64,000 nt of DNA, from positions 148,549,596 through 148,613,595 of the forward strand of contig NC_051065.1 in NCBI RefSeq assembly GCF_004664715.2. Reading direction: 5' to 3'. Shown piece after piece: positions 23,330 through 34,904 of this stretch (its first letter is position 1; every line of letters starts with the position of its first letter). The stretch is from Peromyscus leucopus. Lineage: Eukaryota > Chordata > Mammalia > Rodentia > Cricetidae. Made by a program: the position numbers and the translations under genes. The notes beneath the pieces are model-generated. The model was not told where the DNA came from and did no database searches. It worked only from the letters and a program-made list of their open reading frames with translations.

Positions 23330-24760
23330 TGGCCTGCTTGCCACACAGGGTCGTGGTGTTGTCCTAGCCAGAGCTGCTGTCAAGGGCCATGAAATTGGTC
23401 CATGGCCCTGAGCCTTGGTGGTCTGTATTGATGTCCATGGCTCCTGTGATCACTAAAGGTCCTGTGGATGACCCAAGCCTGGCCCATCACCTGTGACCAT
23501 GTCCACATCCAAGGGATGTGCCCCCACAGGGGCCATGCTGATCTAAGAGGCCTGTGCTACTACTCAGGACTATGGTGATGTTTGAGCCAGACTGCTGCTG
23601 GGGGCCACGTCTGGGCCCTTGTCCCTGCTGTGGCCTGACTCTGAGTTGCTGTCTGTGGCTCCTGTTGCCCCAAAGGACCATGCAGAGCCCTACAGTCTGG
23701 GCTAAAACCTGAGCTCATGTTGGTCTTTGAAGGTCAAGCTGTTGCCAGGGCCATACAGACCTGTGTGGCTTGTACTGCCACCCGAGGCCATGGTATCATC
23801 GGGACCCAAACTGGCCATGGGCCATGTCTGGGCCCAAGACCCTAACACAGCCAGGGTCTGTGTTGATGTCCAGGGCTCCTGTTACCATCCAAGGCTGAGT
23901 TGATACCAGGGGTGTAGTCTGCCACCTGGAGACATGTTGGTGTTTGAGGGCCATGTTGCTACTGTGTCTGTGCTCATCTGGGTGATCTGCAATGCTAACT
24001 AGGGCCTAGATGACATCTGGGTCCAGGCTGTTGCCAAGGACCATATCTGTGTCCATGGTCCTACCGTAGTTGAATCTGTGCTGGTGTCCACGGCCCATGT
24101 TGCTAAGAAAGATCACACTGACACCCAGATCTGGGCTTCTACCTATGGTCATTTTGGTGTCCAAGGGCTGTGTTGATGCCATGCCCATACAGACCTGAGT
24201 GACATGTGCTGGCATCCAGGGCCAGGGCATTGTACATACTCGAGCTGTGGCCAGGGCCATGTCTTGGTCTGTGGCCCTGTCACAGCCAGGGTCTGAGCTG
24301 ATGCCTGAGGCTCCTATTGTCATCAAAGGCTACGCAGATGCCCAGGATCTGGGCCCACACCTGGGGCCATGTAGTCTCTGAATCCAAGATGACCTGAGTG
24401 ATCTGTTTTGCAAACTGGGGTCATGGTGACATCTGGGCCCAGGATGCTGCCAAGGACCATGCCTGGGTCCCCAGTCCAAGTGCAGCTGGGGTCTGTATTG
24501 CTATATGTGGCCTGTATTGCCACCAAGGGCCTTGTAGACATCAGGAGTCTGGGCCACCACCTAGGGCCATTTTAGTGTCCAAGAACTGAGCCTCTGATTG
24601 GGCCATACAGATCTGAGTAACCCTTACTGCCACCCTGGGCCATGGTGTTTGTTGTCTGGACCTGGGCTGCTGCTAAGAGTCATGTCTGGACCTGTGGCCC
24701 TGCTGCAGCGACAGTCTCAGTTGATGTCCATGGCTCCTGTTATCATTGATAGCAGTGAGG
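23330..24760 (+). repeat. ~217-bp tandem repeat, about seven copies
   Basis: A GC-rich array in intron 11. A landmark TCTGTGTTGATGTCCATGG-like motif followed by CTCCTGTT recurs at 23422, 23640, 23857, 24075, 24292, 24492 and 24715, with spacings of 218, 217, 218, 217, 200 and 223 bp. Other shared landmarks are GGGCCATG, TCTGGGCC and CTGCTGCCAAGG. Copies are strongly diverged, so the array is old or not homogenised. The monomer size fits LINE-1 5' UTR promoter monomers of rodents (about 200-215 bp), and the GGCCATG-rich wording also recalls the murine MurSatRep1 satellite; I cannot decide between them. Open frames across it are by-products of low stop density. Confidence 0.85.
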
Positions 24761-25250
24761 ATAGGCTTGCACACAATTGGTCCAGCCCCTCCTTGGCTAC
24801 AGCCCTAGGGAGAACTGGCCCTGGCCCTGACTGACTGCAGCACTCAGGAGTGTGGGCCTTGTACCTCCCCAGGGCATACAGTAGAGCAGTCCCTGCTGGT
24901 GGGGGTGTGGGAGATCTGGCCCTGAAGGTGTCAGAGTGGAAGAGCTAGCCTCATGCTCTATCATGTGATGGCATGGGGAAGGGAGAGATTCCCACCTGAC
25001 CCTCATCACTTACCCCTTACCACCCACTGCAGGCAAGAAAAGCTGGTCCCAGGGTCATGAGAGTGGGAGAGCTGGTCCTGCCCATCACTAGCCACAGCAT
25101 TTGGCAGAGCGGGCCTTGTACGTAGCCCTGGCAGCACACTAGATCTGACTCTGTTGGCAGGGTGCAGGGATGAGCCAGGTCTATGGACTAAAGAGCAGGA
25201 GAGCTGCTCCTGGCCCCTCCTGCTGAGAGCTGCTGGTAGCAATGGCTTTA
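24761..25250 (+). repeat. GC-rich fragment attached to the tandem array
   Basis: Contains repeated wording AGCTGG(T)CCTG, CAGCACTC.GGAG and GGGAGA. It is similar in style to 27110-27460, which may be the continuation of the same element after an insertion. It would fit the non-repeated part of a LINE-1 5' UTR behind its monomers. Inferred. Confidence 0.45.
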
Positions 25251-25259
25251 CCAGAGGCC

Positions 25260-26010
25260 ATGGAAGTATACAGCAGGTGACAACTAGTATTCAACAGATG
25301 GACCCACGAGATGAATAACTCTCTGATGGGGAGCCCCACCCGGCAAAGCCGTCACTGACTGTAAACAACAATCAGTTGTTTCTGTCTGTAAGTTCTCTCA
25401 TGTGACACTACATTTCTTCCCTAAAAACTGCTATGGGTGTTTTCCCACTGCTTGTGTGTTTATCTCATGTATCTATTCCATCTTCAGGCACACGTATAGC
25501 TGTGGATGGTCAGGAAGATGATTTCTGTTAAGCTGTATTATTCTGATGAATAGAAATAATACTAGGATATTTTCATAACTGACATAGGAAAGTAACAGTA
25601 TTCTCAGTCACAAAGACATCTAATTTTAGCCCTCAGAACAAATTCAAAACAGACTAGCTGCCCCTGCAAAGAATACACAGGGTCAAGTCCCCAAGTGTCT
25701 GCTAAACCAAAGTCAGGCTGATACTATTAAAACATAACTTTCCTGCAGCAATTGACTTTCTGCATGGACTCCCAACTTCACTTTATGTTGCAGAACTCAA
25801 GGTTCAGCCAAATAAATGTCATTGTTAAGTCCTGAATTTCAATGTCATTTTCTGTCTGGGATTCCTGACCACTCACACTATGAGCATTACCCACTGACCT
25901 GTCAATATGACATCTCTAGCCTGAGAGAAACTGTGTGATTTATCATGTGTTATGAGAATATGTTGGACCCAGGAAATGTAACATATAATTGTCCTGAGTT
26001 TGACTGTTGA
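25260..26010. other. Intron 11 sequence, unassigned
   Basis: Ordinary-looking intron sequence of about 750 bp with no exon or repeat that I recognise. Confidence 0.45.
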
Positions 26011-26011
26011 G

Positions 26012-26070
26012 GTGTGTGTGTGTGTGAGAGTGTGTGTGTGTGTGTGTCTGTGTGTGTGTGTGTGTGTGTT
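26012..26070. repeat. (TG)n microsatellite, interrupted
   Basis: About 59 bp of TG dinucleotides with GA interruptions, followed by 350 bp of purine-rich GTGTGTA/GAGAG sequence (26080-26430) that yields long but meaningless minus-strand open frames. Confidence 0.9.
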
Positions 26071-26617
26071 GAAATAGAAATGTAGCTTAATGTGCAGAGG
26101 TAGAAGTGGGGGGAGATGGAGCAGAGTGTGTAAGGAGAGAAGTGTGAGAAATGTAAGAAGCGACAGAGGTGTGTATGTAGGGCAGAAATGTGTGTGTAGA
26201 GGAGAGTGAGTGGGTGAGTGAGAGAGTGAGTGAATGATATAGTAGTGTATGAAGGAATATAGTGGAGTAGAGAGAAGAAATGTATACAGAAGAGAGATGT
26301 GGAGCTATTGAAAAAAAGATGTAACTGTGTATAGAAATATAGGGCTGTGCAGGAGAGAGATGTATGTATGTAAAGAGAGACATATAGCTGTATGTAAAGA
26401 ATGTAGCTGTATTTAGATAGATTTTTCACAGAGAGGATTTTTTAAGATGAAGTAAAAGAGAAAGTAGCCATCAGAACATGTGAAGTCTCCCTAATACCCC
26501 TCAGATAGAAAATTATAACCCTCAGAAAAGTCTAGCTCTCGCTGTGTTTGTGTTTGTGTGATTTTTTTTCATAAGCTAGGATGCTAGATGCTGGCTTTCC
26601 AGTTAGTGATACTCTCT

Positions 26618-27093
26618 CTCATATATGGTGATATTTTATTTGTGCTGAAATGTGATTTTATTTGTATGTTAATAAATAAAGTTGCCTGGGGGTCAGAGCT
26701 AATAGCAAGCCATAGCAGAAGTCTGGCAGTGGTAGCACATGCCCTTAATCCTGATCACATGACAGGCAGATCTCTGTGTGTTCAAGGACACGACCAGCAT
26801 GGAGACACATGCCTTTAATCTCAATACCAACTGTAGAAGACCTGGAGGTCTGTACAGACAGTCAGTGATGAGGAGGTCATGTGGTTGGGTTTACAATCAA
26901 TGAGAATGCAGAACAGAAAGTCAATAAAAAGACAGACACACAAGAAGTAGCTTTCTTTCTCAGGGGAAAGACAGCAGAGGCAGCAAAGGGTTAGAATGTG
27001 GTTTTAAGTCTCAGCTCTTAGCTATTGCTCTGACCTTTTGGGCTTTTAACTCTGCATTTGGCTCTGTGTTTTTCATTTAATAAGACCGTTACA
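26618..27093 (+). repeat. Composite B1-containing repeat, sense copy
   Basis: Begins GGTGATATTTTATTTGTGCTG and continues TTAATAAATAAAGTTGCCTGG, then B1-like GCACATGCCCTTAATC and GACACATGCCTTTAATC, and ends GGCTCTGTGTTTTTCATTTAATAAGACC. The same order is seen at 42459-42921 and, reversed, at 13048-13447 and 54968-55423. Two B1-like cores suggest a dimeric SINE-derived element. Confidence 0.75.
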
Positions 27094-27109
27094 TCTATAC
27101 TCATATGTT

Positions 27110-27730
27110 GTGGAGGGCAAGATGAGGGAAATATGCACAACCCCTGCCACCTATGGCAGGCAGGAGTGTCAGCCTCAGGGACATGAGAATGCAAGACTAG
27201 CCCTGTCCCTCACATAGTACAGCAATCTGGAGAGCAGGCCCTGCACCTTGCATGAGCAAAGCAGCAGAGCTGGCCCTGGTGGTGTGAGTGTGGGTGAGCC
27301 AAACACAAGGGCATGAGAGCCGGGGAATCGGCCCTGATCCTTGCTGTCTGCTACACTGACTGAGCTAGCTGAAAAAGTCCTGGAGAATTCATCTATGTAG
27401 GGATAGTGAAGGAAAGCTGGTGGGCTGACCAACCAGGCTGCCATCCAGGCCCAGAGTCAGGACTATGAGGTAGCCACCCCAACATCTACCTCATCTATGA
27501 GCTGCTGGGGCATGTGAAGGGTTGAGACTGGCAGAGCCAAAGCTGCAGGCTCTCCATGACACAAGGCGACAATAGAATCTCCAAGAGGAGTCCCAGTGAG
27601 GGCCCGGTGTTGAATGTGTAGCAGAAGCCAGAAGCCTCGAACCAGATAATGATGCATTGAAGTGAACACTTACAAGTAAAGATGTATGGATTAAAGGTTA
27701 TACGGTGTGACTCACTGGGCCACACTACAG
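27110..27730 (+). repeat. GC-rich fragment, possibly the rest of a LINE-1 5' region
   Basis: Wording (GAGCTGGCCCTGGTGGTG, GGGCATGAGAGCCGGGGAAT) resembles 24761-25250. The later part (27460-27730) reads as one block without repeats, and its open frames show no known domain. Family unresolved. Confidence 0.4.
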
Positions 27731-27920
27731 CTTCCACACTGATTTAAAAAGTTTTTTTTTTCTGTTTTGTTTTTTGTTTGTTTTTATTTTTCTTTTAAAT
27801 TTTTGGGTTTGTTTGGTGTTTTTTTTTGGGGGGGGAGGGTGGTGGCAAGACTGAAAGCAAAAGCAAGGGGATGAGGTGATGATTGGGTTACATGATGTGA
27901 CATCCACAAAGAATCAATAA

Positions 27921-28075
27921 ATTTTTTTTTTTTTTGAGACAGGGTTTCTCTGTGTAGCTTTGCGCCTTTCCTGGAGCTCACTTGGTAGCCCAGGCTGGCC
28001 TCAAACTCACAGAGATCCGCCTGGCTCTGCCTCCCGAGTGCTGGGATTAAAGGCGTGTGCCACCACGGCCTGGCA
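27921..28075 (-). mobile_element. B1 SINE
   Basis: Antisense B1: GAGACAGGGTTTCTCTGTGT, the GCTTTGCGCCTTTCCTGG block, and GGGATTAAAGGCGTGTGCCA. The short direct repeat CAATAAA flanks it on both sides. Sense relative to A2m. Confidence 0.95.
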
Positions 28076-28868
28076 ATAAAAATTTTTTAAATGCAAAAAG
28101 AAATAGAGATAAATTTCATTACTAAAGTAGCAAAAAGGGAGTCTGGGGAAAAGAAAAAAGAAGCAAGATCAGAGAGAGGAAAGGGGGCCCAAGTCTGAGA
28201 AATAAAATCCAGGAACAACACTCCAGAAGTCTGAAGTATGTGACGTGAATGGAAAGAAGACTACTGGGGCAGAAGTGTAGGAGTTGGGGGGCGTTGGAGA
28301 GATAATTGGGGAGGAGGGTCAAGAAAAAAATACATAAAAATGCATAGTGAAACCTGTTACTTTCTATGCTAATTAAAGTCAAACAGAAACAACAAACTCA
28401 GAGGAGGAGGGGGGAAAGAAGAAGTGGGGTGGGCAGGAGGGTGAGAAGGAAGAAAAGTCTGAAGTAAAACCAGGAAAGAATAGATGAAATCTAATTCTTG
28501 TGACTTAGGAAGAGATGAATCTTTCCTAAGGTCTTATTTTGAGGATCTACCAGAAATACGAGAAAAGAGGGCAGTGATGTGACTTGTTCCATCTGAGACC
28601 GAGTCAGGCAGATCAAGGTAGACATCCATCAGAAGAGCAAGGTAGATGGACATCAGAAGAGTGAGTCCCAGCCTGAGCCACCAGCTGAGCTAAGACAATG
28701 TCAGAAGCACTGCAGGGCTGACTTCTGGTCACTGAGTCTATGTATGTGCTCGTGTGGGGTCTGTTAAGTAATGACAGTGTGAGCTACGTGTGATCTCGCC
28801 AGCTAAACCTATCTTCTGACTGGCTGAGTTTCTCCTTACATCAGAGGAACGCTCTCCCCCCCCCCTCT

Positions 28869-28870
<2 letters not shown>

Positions 28871-28921
<51 letters not shown>
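28871..28921. repeat. (TG)n microsatellite
   Basis: About 50 bp of uninterrupted GT dinucleotides. Confidence 0.97.
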
Positions 28922-28923
<2 letters not shown>

Positions 28924-29353
28924 CCTGCTTAAAGCAGGAACTAGTGTAGCATCAATCATATTCAGTTATACAATAACTGTTTCTTGTTTGAGAAAATGGG
29001 CACAGCATATTTGGATAATGAATTTGAGAATACACAGCACCTATCCTTGACTGAATAGATAAAAACATATTTTTAATCATTTTTGTTTGAAGGCCCTGAC
29101 TTGAGATATATAGAAGACAAAAAAAATAAGACAGACTATGAAAAATATTGTATTAAAAGGAATGTATTCATAATGTGTGCACTTATTTATCTAGCCCTTT
29201 GCTCATACCTTTATCACTGATCAGAAACCTTTTATGTTTTGCCCTAAAATAAGAAAATTTGGCATGGGAATATTTTTCATCAAGCTACACATTATTGAGT
29301 TCAAGCTGTTAGAAAGCTTCGCCATGTGTCTTATGCCTTCATTTCTGACTTAC

Positions 29354-29515
29354 TTTGATAGTGAGGGAAGACCCCTCGATGTTGGTGGTGTTGATGGAGA
29401 ACTCTGCCAGGCCATGCTGATCAGAGGTAGTGACATTGGTGTAGTCAAGTTCATGTGCTTTGATGAAGACTTGCTCATTCGGCATGGGAGCTCCTTTGAT
29501 ATCCACTAGGCAGAC
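29354..29515 (-). CDS. A2m: A2m exon 11: MG4
   Basis: Residues 362-415; 162 bp, the human length. It starts [19 protein letters not shown] and contains [13 protein letters not shown], the A2M 'TTDEHGL' region. Possible N-glycosylation sequons are NVT and NTT. Acceptor CAATTTAG, donor GTAAGT. Phase 0 on both sides. Confidence 0.92.
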
Positions 29516-29979
29516 CTAAATTGAACAAAGAAGAAAAGTATAGCATAGGTATGATGATACTATATAGAATAGAAGAGAATAACTTGTTTCAATATTATAT
29601 AAATATCACAAAAGGATGCACCAACTAATTAAGCATGGAAAAAATTATTTTTACAAACATCTAACACTTTAAGATCTACACCAATAGGACTGGCTGTGCT
29701 GTGAAAACCAGAGGCTGAAGGTGTCATATTCTTAAAATGACTCCATGATAGATGCTTGATACTTAGCTGCTATTCATAAGAAACCATCGAAGAATTCACT
29801 GTGTGAAGTAAGGGAGGCAGATGCACTGACACAGTCAAAACAAAATCTAGTTAGGTCTCTGAGGCTAACGGAGAGTGGGGTTGGTTATGAATATGTAGCA
29901 TATCTTGCTTCATTGTTGAAACAGTGACAGTAGTCATAAATAAAAAATTTCCTCCTTATGCTTTAGGTTTGGGGATTCT

Positions 29980-30198
29980 TTTTTTTAACTTTTTTTTTTT
30001 TGGTTTTTTATTTTTGATTTTTTTATTTAAAGATTTATTTACTTATTATGTATACAGTGAGTTCTGCCTGCAGGCCAGAAGAGGGCACCAGATCTCATTA
30101 CAGATGGTTGTGAGCCACCATGTGGTTGCTGGGAATTGAACTCAGGACCTCTGGTAGAACATCCAGTGCTCTTAACTTCTGAGCCATCTCTCCAGGCC
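29980..30198 (-). mobile_element. B2 SINE
   Basis: Antisense B2 with a long T-rich head and ending GAGCCATCTCTCCAGGC. AGGTTTGGGGATTCTT on the left and AGGTTTGGGGCTTCTT on the right form a 16-bp target duplication with one mismatch. It lies about 175 bp from A2m exon 10 on the downstream side of that exon. Confidence 0.92.
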
Positions 30199-30373
30199 AG
30201 GTTTGGGGCTTCTTGATAACTTATAACATTGTAACTTGATAACATAGTATGCCACTATGCTAAATTCTTGTACTGGAACCACTGATATCAGACAAGTTTA
30301 ACACTGAGCAGAATGGCCTAGGTTGAGGTATCACAATACAGCCCAACTACTTATGAATCAAAAAGTACTTTAC

Positions 30374-30483
30374 TTTCACTATGAATGGAATCCCACGTTT
30401 AAAGTGTGAATCCACTTTCACAAATATGAGTTTGGTTGTGGTTCTTTTAATTTTAGTTGTTCCAGATCCCATGAACTCGAATC
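30374..30483 (-). CDS. A2m: A2m exon 10: MG3-MG4 boundary
   Basis: Residues 325-361; 110 bp as in human. It encodes [14 protein letters not shown] and then [16 protein letters not shown], where human and rat have the conserved DSHFRQGIPFF / DSHFRHGIPFF block that opens MG4. Acceptor TTTTCCAG, donor GTAAAG. Only about 160 bp of intron separate it from exon 9. Confidence 0.92.
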
Positions 30484-30642
30484 CTGGAAAAGAAATTAGC
30501 AACAACATTGAAAGCCCAAGACAGTTAGTGAAGAATTGCTTGTTTTCTACATCCTTTTTCTGTACGGTTCAAACCACCACTGACATAAACAGGTGTGAAT
30601 TATCACAGCTTCTTTTTCTATATTCTCAGGTTACTCACATAC

Positions 30643-30757
30643 CTGTCCCTTCTTCTATAACCTTTGCATTCACAAAGAGACGCTGGGCTTTAGGTCTTTT
30701 CTTTAAAGGAAACACAGCAATGTTTTCTTCTTTTGTGATGCAGCCATTGTTGTCTAG
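30643..30757 (-). CDS. A2m: A2m exon 9: MG3
   Basis: Residues 287-324 plus one base; 115 bp. It begins [18 protein letters not shown], and Cys292 aligns with human Cys299, the partner of Cys250. It ends VIEEGTG across the junction, matching the rat motif TEEGTG. Acceptor TATAACAG, donor GTATGT. Intron 8, between this exon and exon 8, is about 8.9 kb and contains a MaLR-like element, LINE remains and a tandem repeat. Confidence 0.92.
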
Positions 30758-32831
30758 CTGTTATACAGGACAAAAATAAGGTAACATGGCACACTGTTCA
30801 GGATGATGGTCAACTCAAACTCACACATGAGGACTTCTTTGAGAAAAATGAGTGCTTAGTGCTTGCTGTTCAGCATGAAATTCTAGTCATAATCATGGGA
30901 CTTGGCTCACCCAATGAGCTGTGTGCCATGATCATGAGGCAGTCACAAAGTTGCCTTGGCTTAGTCATCTATAAAAATAATGGTTATATTTATAGACACA
31001 TAAGGAGTATTAAGTAAATTCACAATTTAATGTAATCAGAACACTTACTTGTGTGCCACTAGGACTTAATAATCACTTTGCATTATTTAAAATATCAACC
31101 ACAGGCTTGGATGTAGCCCAATGGTACATTTCACTAGTAGATATCAAACTGTTGGCTTGATACTGAGTAACCAGTAAACAGATAAAGTGAAATCTATTTC
31201 CACAGAGTAATGGGCCTTAGGAGCTACCTCTGTGTGGTTCTGTGAATGAGAAAAGTCCTCATAAGAAATAACTGACATTATTCTGAAATGTGAAAGAGAA
31301 GAGTCACCAGAGTCGCATTACTTTGTTCTTAATTCAATTGTAACTTCACTGCTTACTTTACACTGTTTGCCATTCTCTTTTATATCCTAATGGCTGGCAT
31401 CGTAGTGTGCTTTATTTTATTTAAATTGTATTGCTCTATCATCTTTGGTTTTCTGGTGTTATGGCAGTTTGTGTTTTTGTCTCTGAATGGTAGAAAGGAA
31501 TGAGCTGTTAAATGAAAACTGCTTCCTAAGAAGACCCCCAAATAAACCAGAGCAGAGATTCATCATAAGAGATTTGTAGATCACAATGTAGAAACACAGG
31601 AAACATGACACTAGGCAGTGTGAGAACTACAAGAGGGTACGACTCCTCACTATAAACCCCAGAATTCTGAAACTGTGGTGATGCTGGACAAACCATCTAA
31701 TTGTCTAGTTTTGGAAATGGCTAGTGACCTCAAAGATGATTCAAACAAGAAGATGATGGTATTAATGTTATCAATTCAGGACAAGAATGAGAAAGTCAGT
31801 AACAGATGACATGGTTAATAAAAGATAAATAGCATGTGAATTAACCAGAACATCCAAAAAATCATAAGAAATAAATAGATAATTATCAGCACAGAAATAA
31901 AAATGATTTTAAGTCTCTCTTAATAAGAGACACAGGATAATTAATTAGACTCCAAAAATGAAAGTATAGTGTGGTAGTTTGTATGTCATTGGCTCCCATA
32001 AGCTCATAGGGAATGACACTATTGGGAAGTGTTACTTTATCAAAGTAAGTGTGGCATTATTGGAGGAAGAGTACCCCTGTGGAGGCAGACTTTGTGGTTT
32101 TAATATGCTCAAGCCACTCCTGGCACTGCAGAGCACTTCCTGTTGCCTGAATAAGATGTAGAACTCTAAACCTACCTAACCAGCACAGTATCTGTATGCT
32201 TGCTGCAAGGACCCACCATGATGATAATGAACTGAACCTCTGAACTGTAAGCCACTTAATTAAATGTTTTCCTTTGTAAGAGTTGCTGTGGTCATGGTAT
32301 CTCTTCACAGCAATAGACACCCTAACTAAGACAGAAGTTGGGACCAGGGACCTTGGGACTGTGGATTAGAAAAGCAGTTGAATGTTTTAAGTGCTACTGA
32401 ATGGGACATCCTAGTAGGAACATAGAAGTCAACAGTACTGAATGAGATCTGAATTGTGGAGGCCTTGCTCAAAATGTTTCAGAAAAGATGAATATTAATA
32501 TTAGTATTAATTAATAGAGATTGTTCTTGTGAAAATATTTTGGTGAAGAATGTGGTTGCTGTTTGTCCTTGTCTAAAGAGTCTGCCTGAGGCTAAAGCAA
32601 AGAGATATGGTTTAATTCCATTGGTAGAGGAAATCTTGAGACAGCCTGCTCTTGACTCTGTTGTGCGGTTATTACTGGTCACTCTTATAGAGATTTATAA
32701 TGAAAATGCACACGCTGAGAAAGGAAAAATAGAAAATGTACAATTTGAGGAGAAATAGAGCATCAAGGAGAGGAATGGAGCTAAGTCCTCTGTTCAAGGA
32801 GGTAAAGATTAATTTCCTTAATTAAGTATTT

Positions 32832-32988
32832 CTTTTTTTTGGTTTTTCGAGACAGGGTTTCTCTTGTGTAGCTTTGCGCCTTTCCTGGAACTTACTTGAT
32901 AGCCCAGGCTGGCCTCAAACTCACAGAGATCCGCCTGCCTCTGCCTCCTGAGTGCTGGGATTAAAGGCGTGCGCCACCACCGCCCGGC
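32832..32988 (-). mobile_element. B1 SINE inside the MaLR-like element
   Basis: Antisense B1 with the TTTGCGCCTTTCCTGG block. AAGTATTTCTTTTTT repeats on both sides as a target duplication. Confidence 0.93.
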
Positions 32989-33280
32989 CAAGTATTTCTT
33001 TTTTTAAACCTAGTTACAGAGAGCTTTATTGGGAGGAAGAGGGGGGTGGGTCCAAGAGAACCAGGCCTGGGAAGGAGCATGTGTGGAGAGCAGAGGGAAA
33101 GATGGTGAGGTGGGGGGACAGCAGAGCAGAGCAGAGAGCGCTAATTAAATGTTTCTTAATCAGGATTAAAGATTTCTTAATCAAAGAGATTAAGAAATGG
33201 AATAAAAGGAGTGGTGACCTCAGGGCAAGATCCCACTTAGCTTAGTTTCTAACTTGTGGAAAGGAAGTAAAGAGAGCTTA

Positions 33281-33421
33281 AAACAGGGTGTGGTGGTACA
33301 TGCCTTTAATCCTGGACACAGAAAGCAAAGGCTGGCAGATATCTGAGGCCAGCCTGTTCTACAGATCCAGTTTCAGGACAGCCAAAATTATACAGTGAAG
33401 GAAACCATAAAAAAAAAAAAA
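33281..33421 (+). mobile_element. B1 SINE, diverged
   Basis: Sense B1 (GTGTGGTGGTACATGCCTTTAATC, AGGCCAGCCTG) ending in a poly(A) tail at 33410-33421. It lacks the TTTGCGCC block and is older than the other copies. Confidence 0.85.
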
Positions 33422-34904
33422 GGTTGATGAAGAGGTAATTGAACAAAAGGGCCATGTTCCAGCCCTAGTAAGCATCAGAACTTGGCAGCTTCCGTCACAT
33501 GGCTATGGAGTTAATGAAAGAAGAAAGGGGGTATGGAATTTGTCTCCTTGACCAAAGAGAGCCGGTGAGACCAGGCATGTGTCAGGGTTGTCCCTGAATG
33601 GAGACCCTGACTGAATTGCCTTGGAGACTCCAAGATATTGGAGATGAAAGAGCCATGGGATATCTGCTGAGGAAAGCTGCTAATAGGGAGTAGAACCAGC
33701 TCACGAGAAAGAAGTATGTTGCAGTCAACAAACGCTAAAAGGAGTTGTTGATCTGAAGAGCACTTTGACATCTGACACGGAGATGTAGAATTTGGAATTT
33801 TCCCAGCTAGTTTTTGATCTTGCTTTGGTCCAGTATTTCCTCATTATGCCCCCTTCCCTATGTTTTGGAATAGTAATGATATTCTGTGCCATTATATATT
33901 GGAAATATGTGATCTGTTTTTATTTTGATTTTATAGGGGATTAAAGTTAAAAGTTTGCATGAATCTCAGAAGAAACTTTGAACTTTGGACTTTGAAATAA
34001 GTTTGAGACTGTGATAGACTATGGGGACTTGTGAAGTTGGACTAAATGCATTTTGCATGATGGTATTGTTATAAGCTTATAGAGGTCAGGGAGTTGAATG
34101 TGGTAGCTAGAATGTAATTGGAAAGCTCATAATCCCCCATAAGCTTATAGGGAATGGCACTATTGGGAAGTATGGCTTTGTTGGAGTATGTGTGGTATTG
34201 TTGGAGGAAGCGTGTCACTGTGGAGGCAGACTCTGAGGTCTCATACATGGTTAAGCCACACTCAGTATTGTTGACTACTTCTTGTTGCCTGCATTAGATG
34301 TAGAATTTTCAGCTCTCTCTCCAGCACCATGTCTGCCTGCATGCTTCCAGGTCCCACCATGATGATAATGGGCTGAACCTCTGAACTGTAAGCCACCCAA
34401 TTAAATGTTTTCCTTTATAAGAGTTGCTGTGGTCATGGTGTCTCTCCACAGCAATAAAAACCCTAACTAAGGTAGATAGGAAAGGATAGTGTGGGGCATT
34501 TACTCACCAACCCCACAACTCCCCAGAGTTTTCTTGAGTGTGAGCAGCAGGAAATATTAGATAGAAAGATTTATATTGCGGAGATAAACAGAAAATAAAG
34601 GATAGCCTCGAGAGGGCCTGGAACCTTTTCCAACGGGCCCCGACTGTCTCTGCCCCAGGGTTTTTATAGAGATGCCAAGGGGTGGAGCAAAAGACCTCCT
34701 CCCCCAGCACAGCCAAGTGCAGGCCATCTCAGACACCTGCACTCAGACCCGTGGTCCTAATCATCCTCTATGCGGATCTGCTGGGTAAAGCCACGAGGAA
34801 CCTGAGTACAGGCTCCTACAGCATAGATCAAGAAATCCAAAGCTGATAAGAAGCAGAAGTATCACTCCTTATATTTGATAAAATAGATTTCAATTCAAAG
34901 TTAG

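Larger units (their letters stand above)
31970..34474 (+). mobile_element. MaLR-like LTR element with both LTRs
   Basis: 5' LTR 31970-32333 (TGTGGTAGTTTG to AACTAAGACA) and 3' LTR 34099-34474 are similar throughout, including ATGATGATAATG.ACTGAACC and TTGCTGTGGTCATGGT. Flanking 5-mers TATAG and GATAG are a near-perfect 5-bp target duplication as expected for ERVL-type elements. The inner region contains GTCTAAAGAGTCTGCCTGAG, shared with the inner part of 53577-58313, and may be a remnant of gag; no intact frame. Placement in the ERVL-MaLR/ORR1 class is from memory. Antisense to A2m. Confidence 0.75.

Noticed and set aside
23330..24541. Several open frames on both strands across the GC-rich tandem array
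   Set aside because: Stops are rare because the repeat is GC-rich; frames differ between copies and none has a start, splice borders or domain.
23330..24760. Regularly spaced repeats considered as a CRISPR-like array
   Set aside because: Units are ~217 bp and fully repetitive with no unique spacers, in a mammalian intron; this is a tandem satellite or promoter monomer array.
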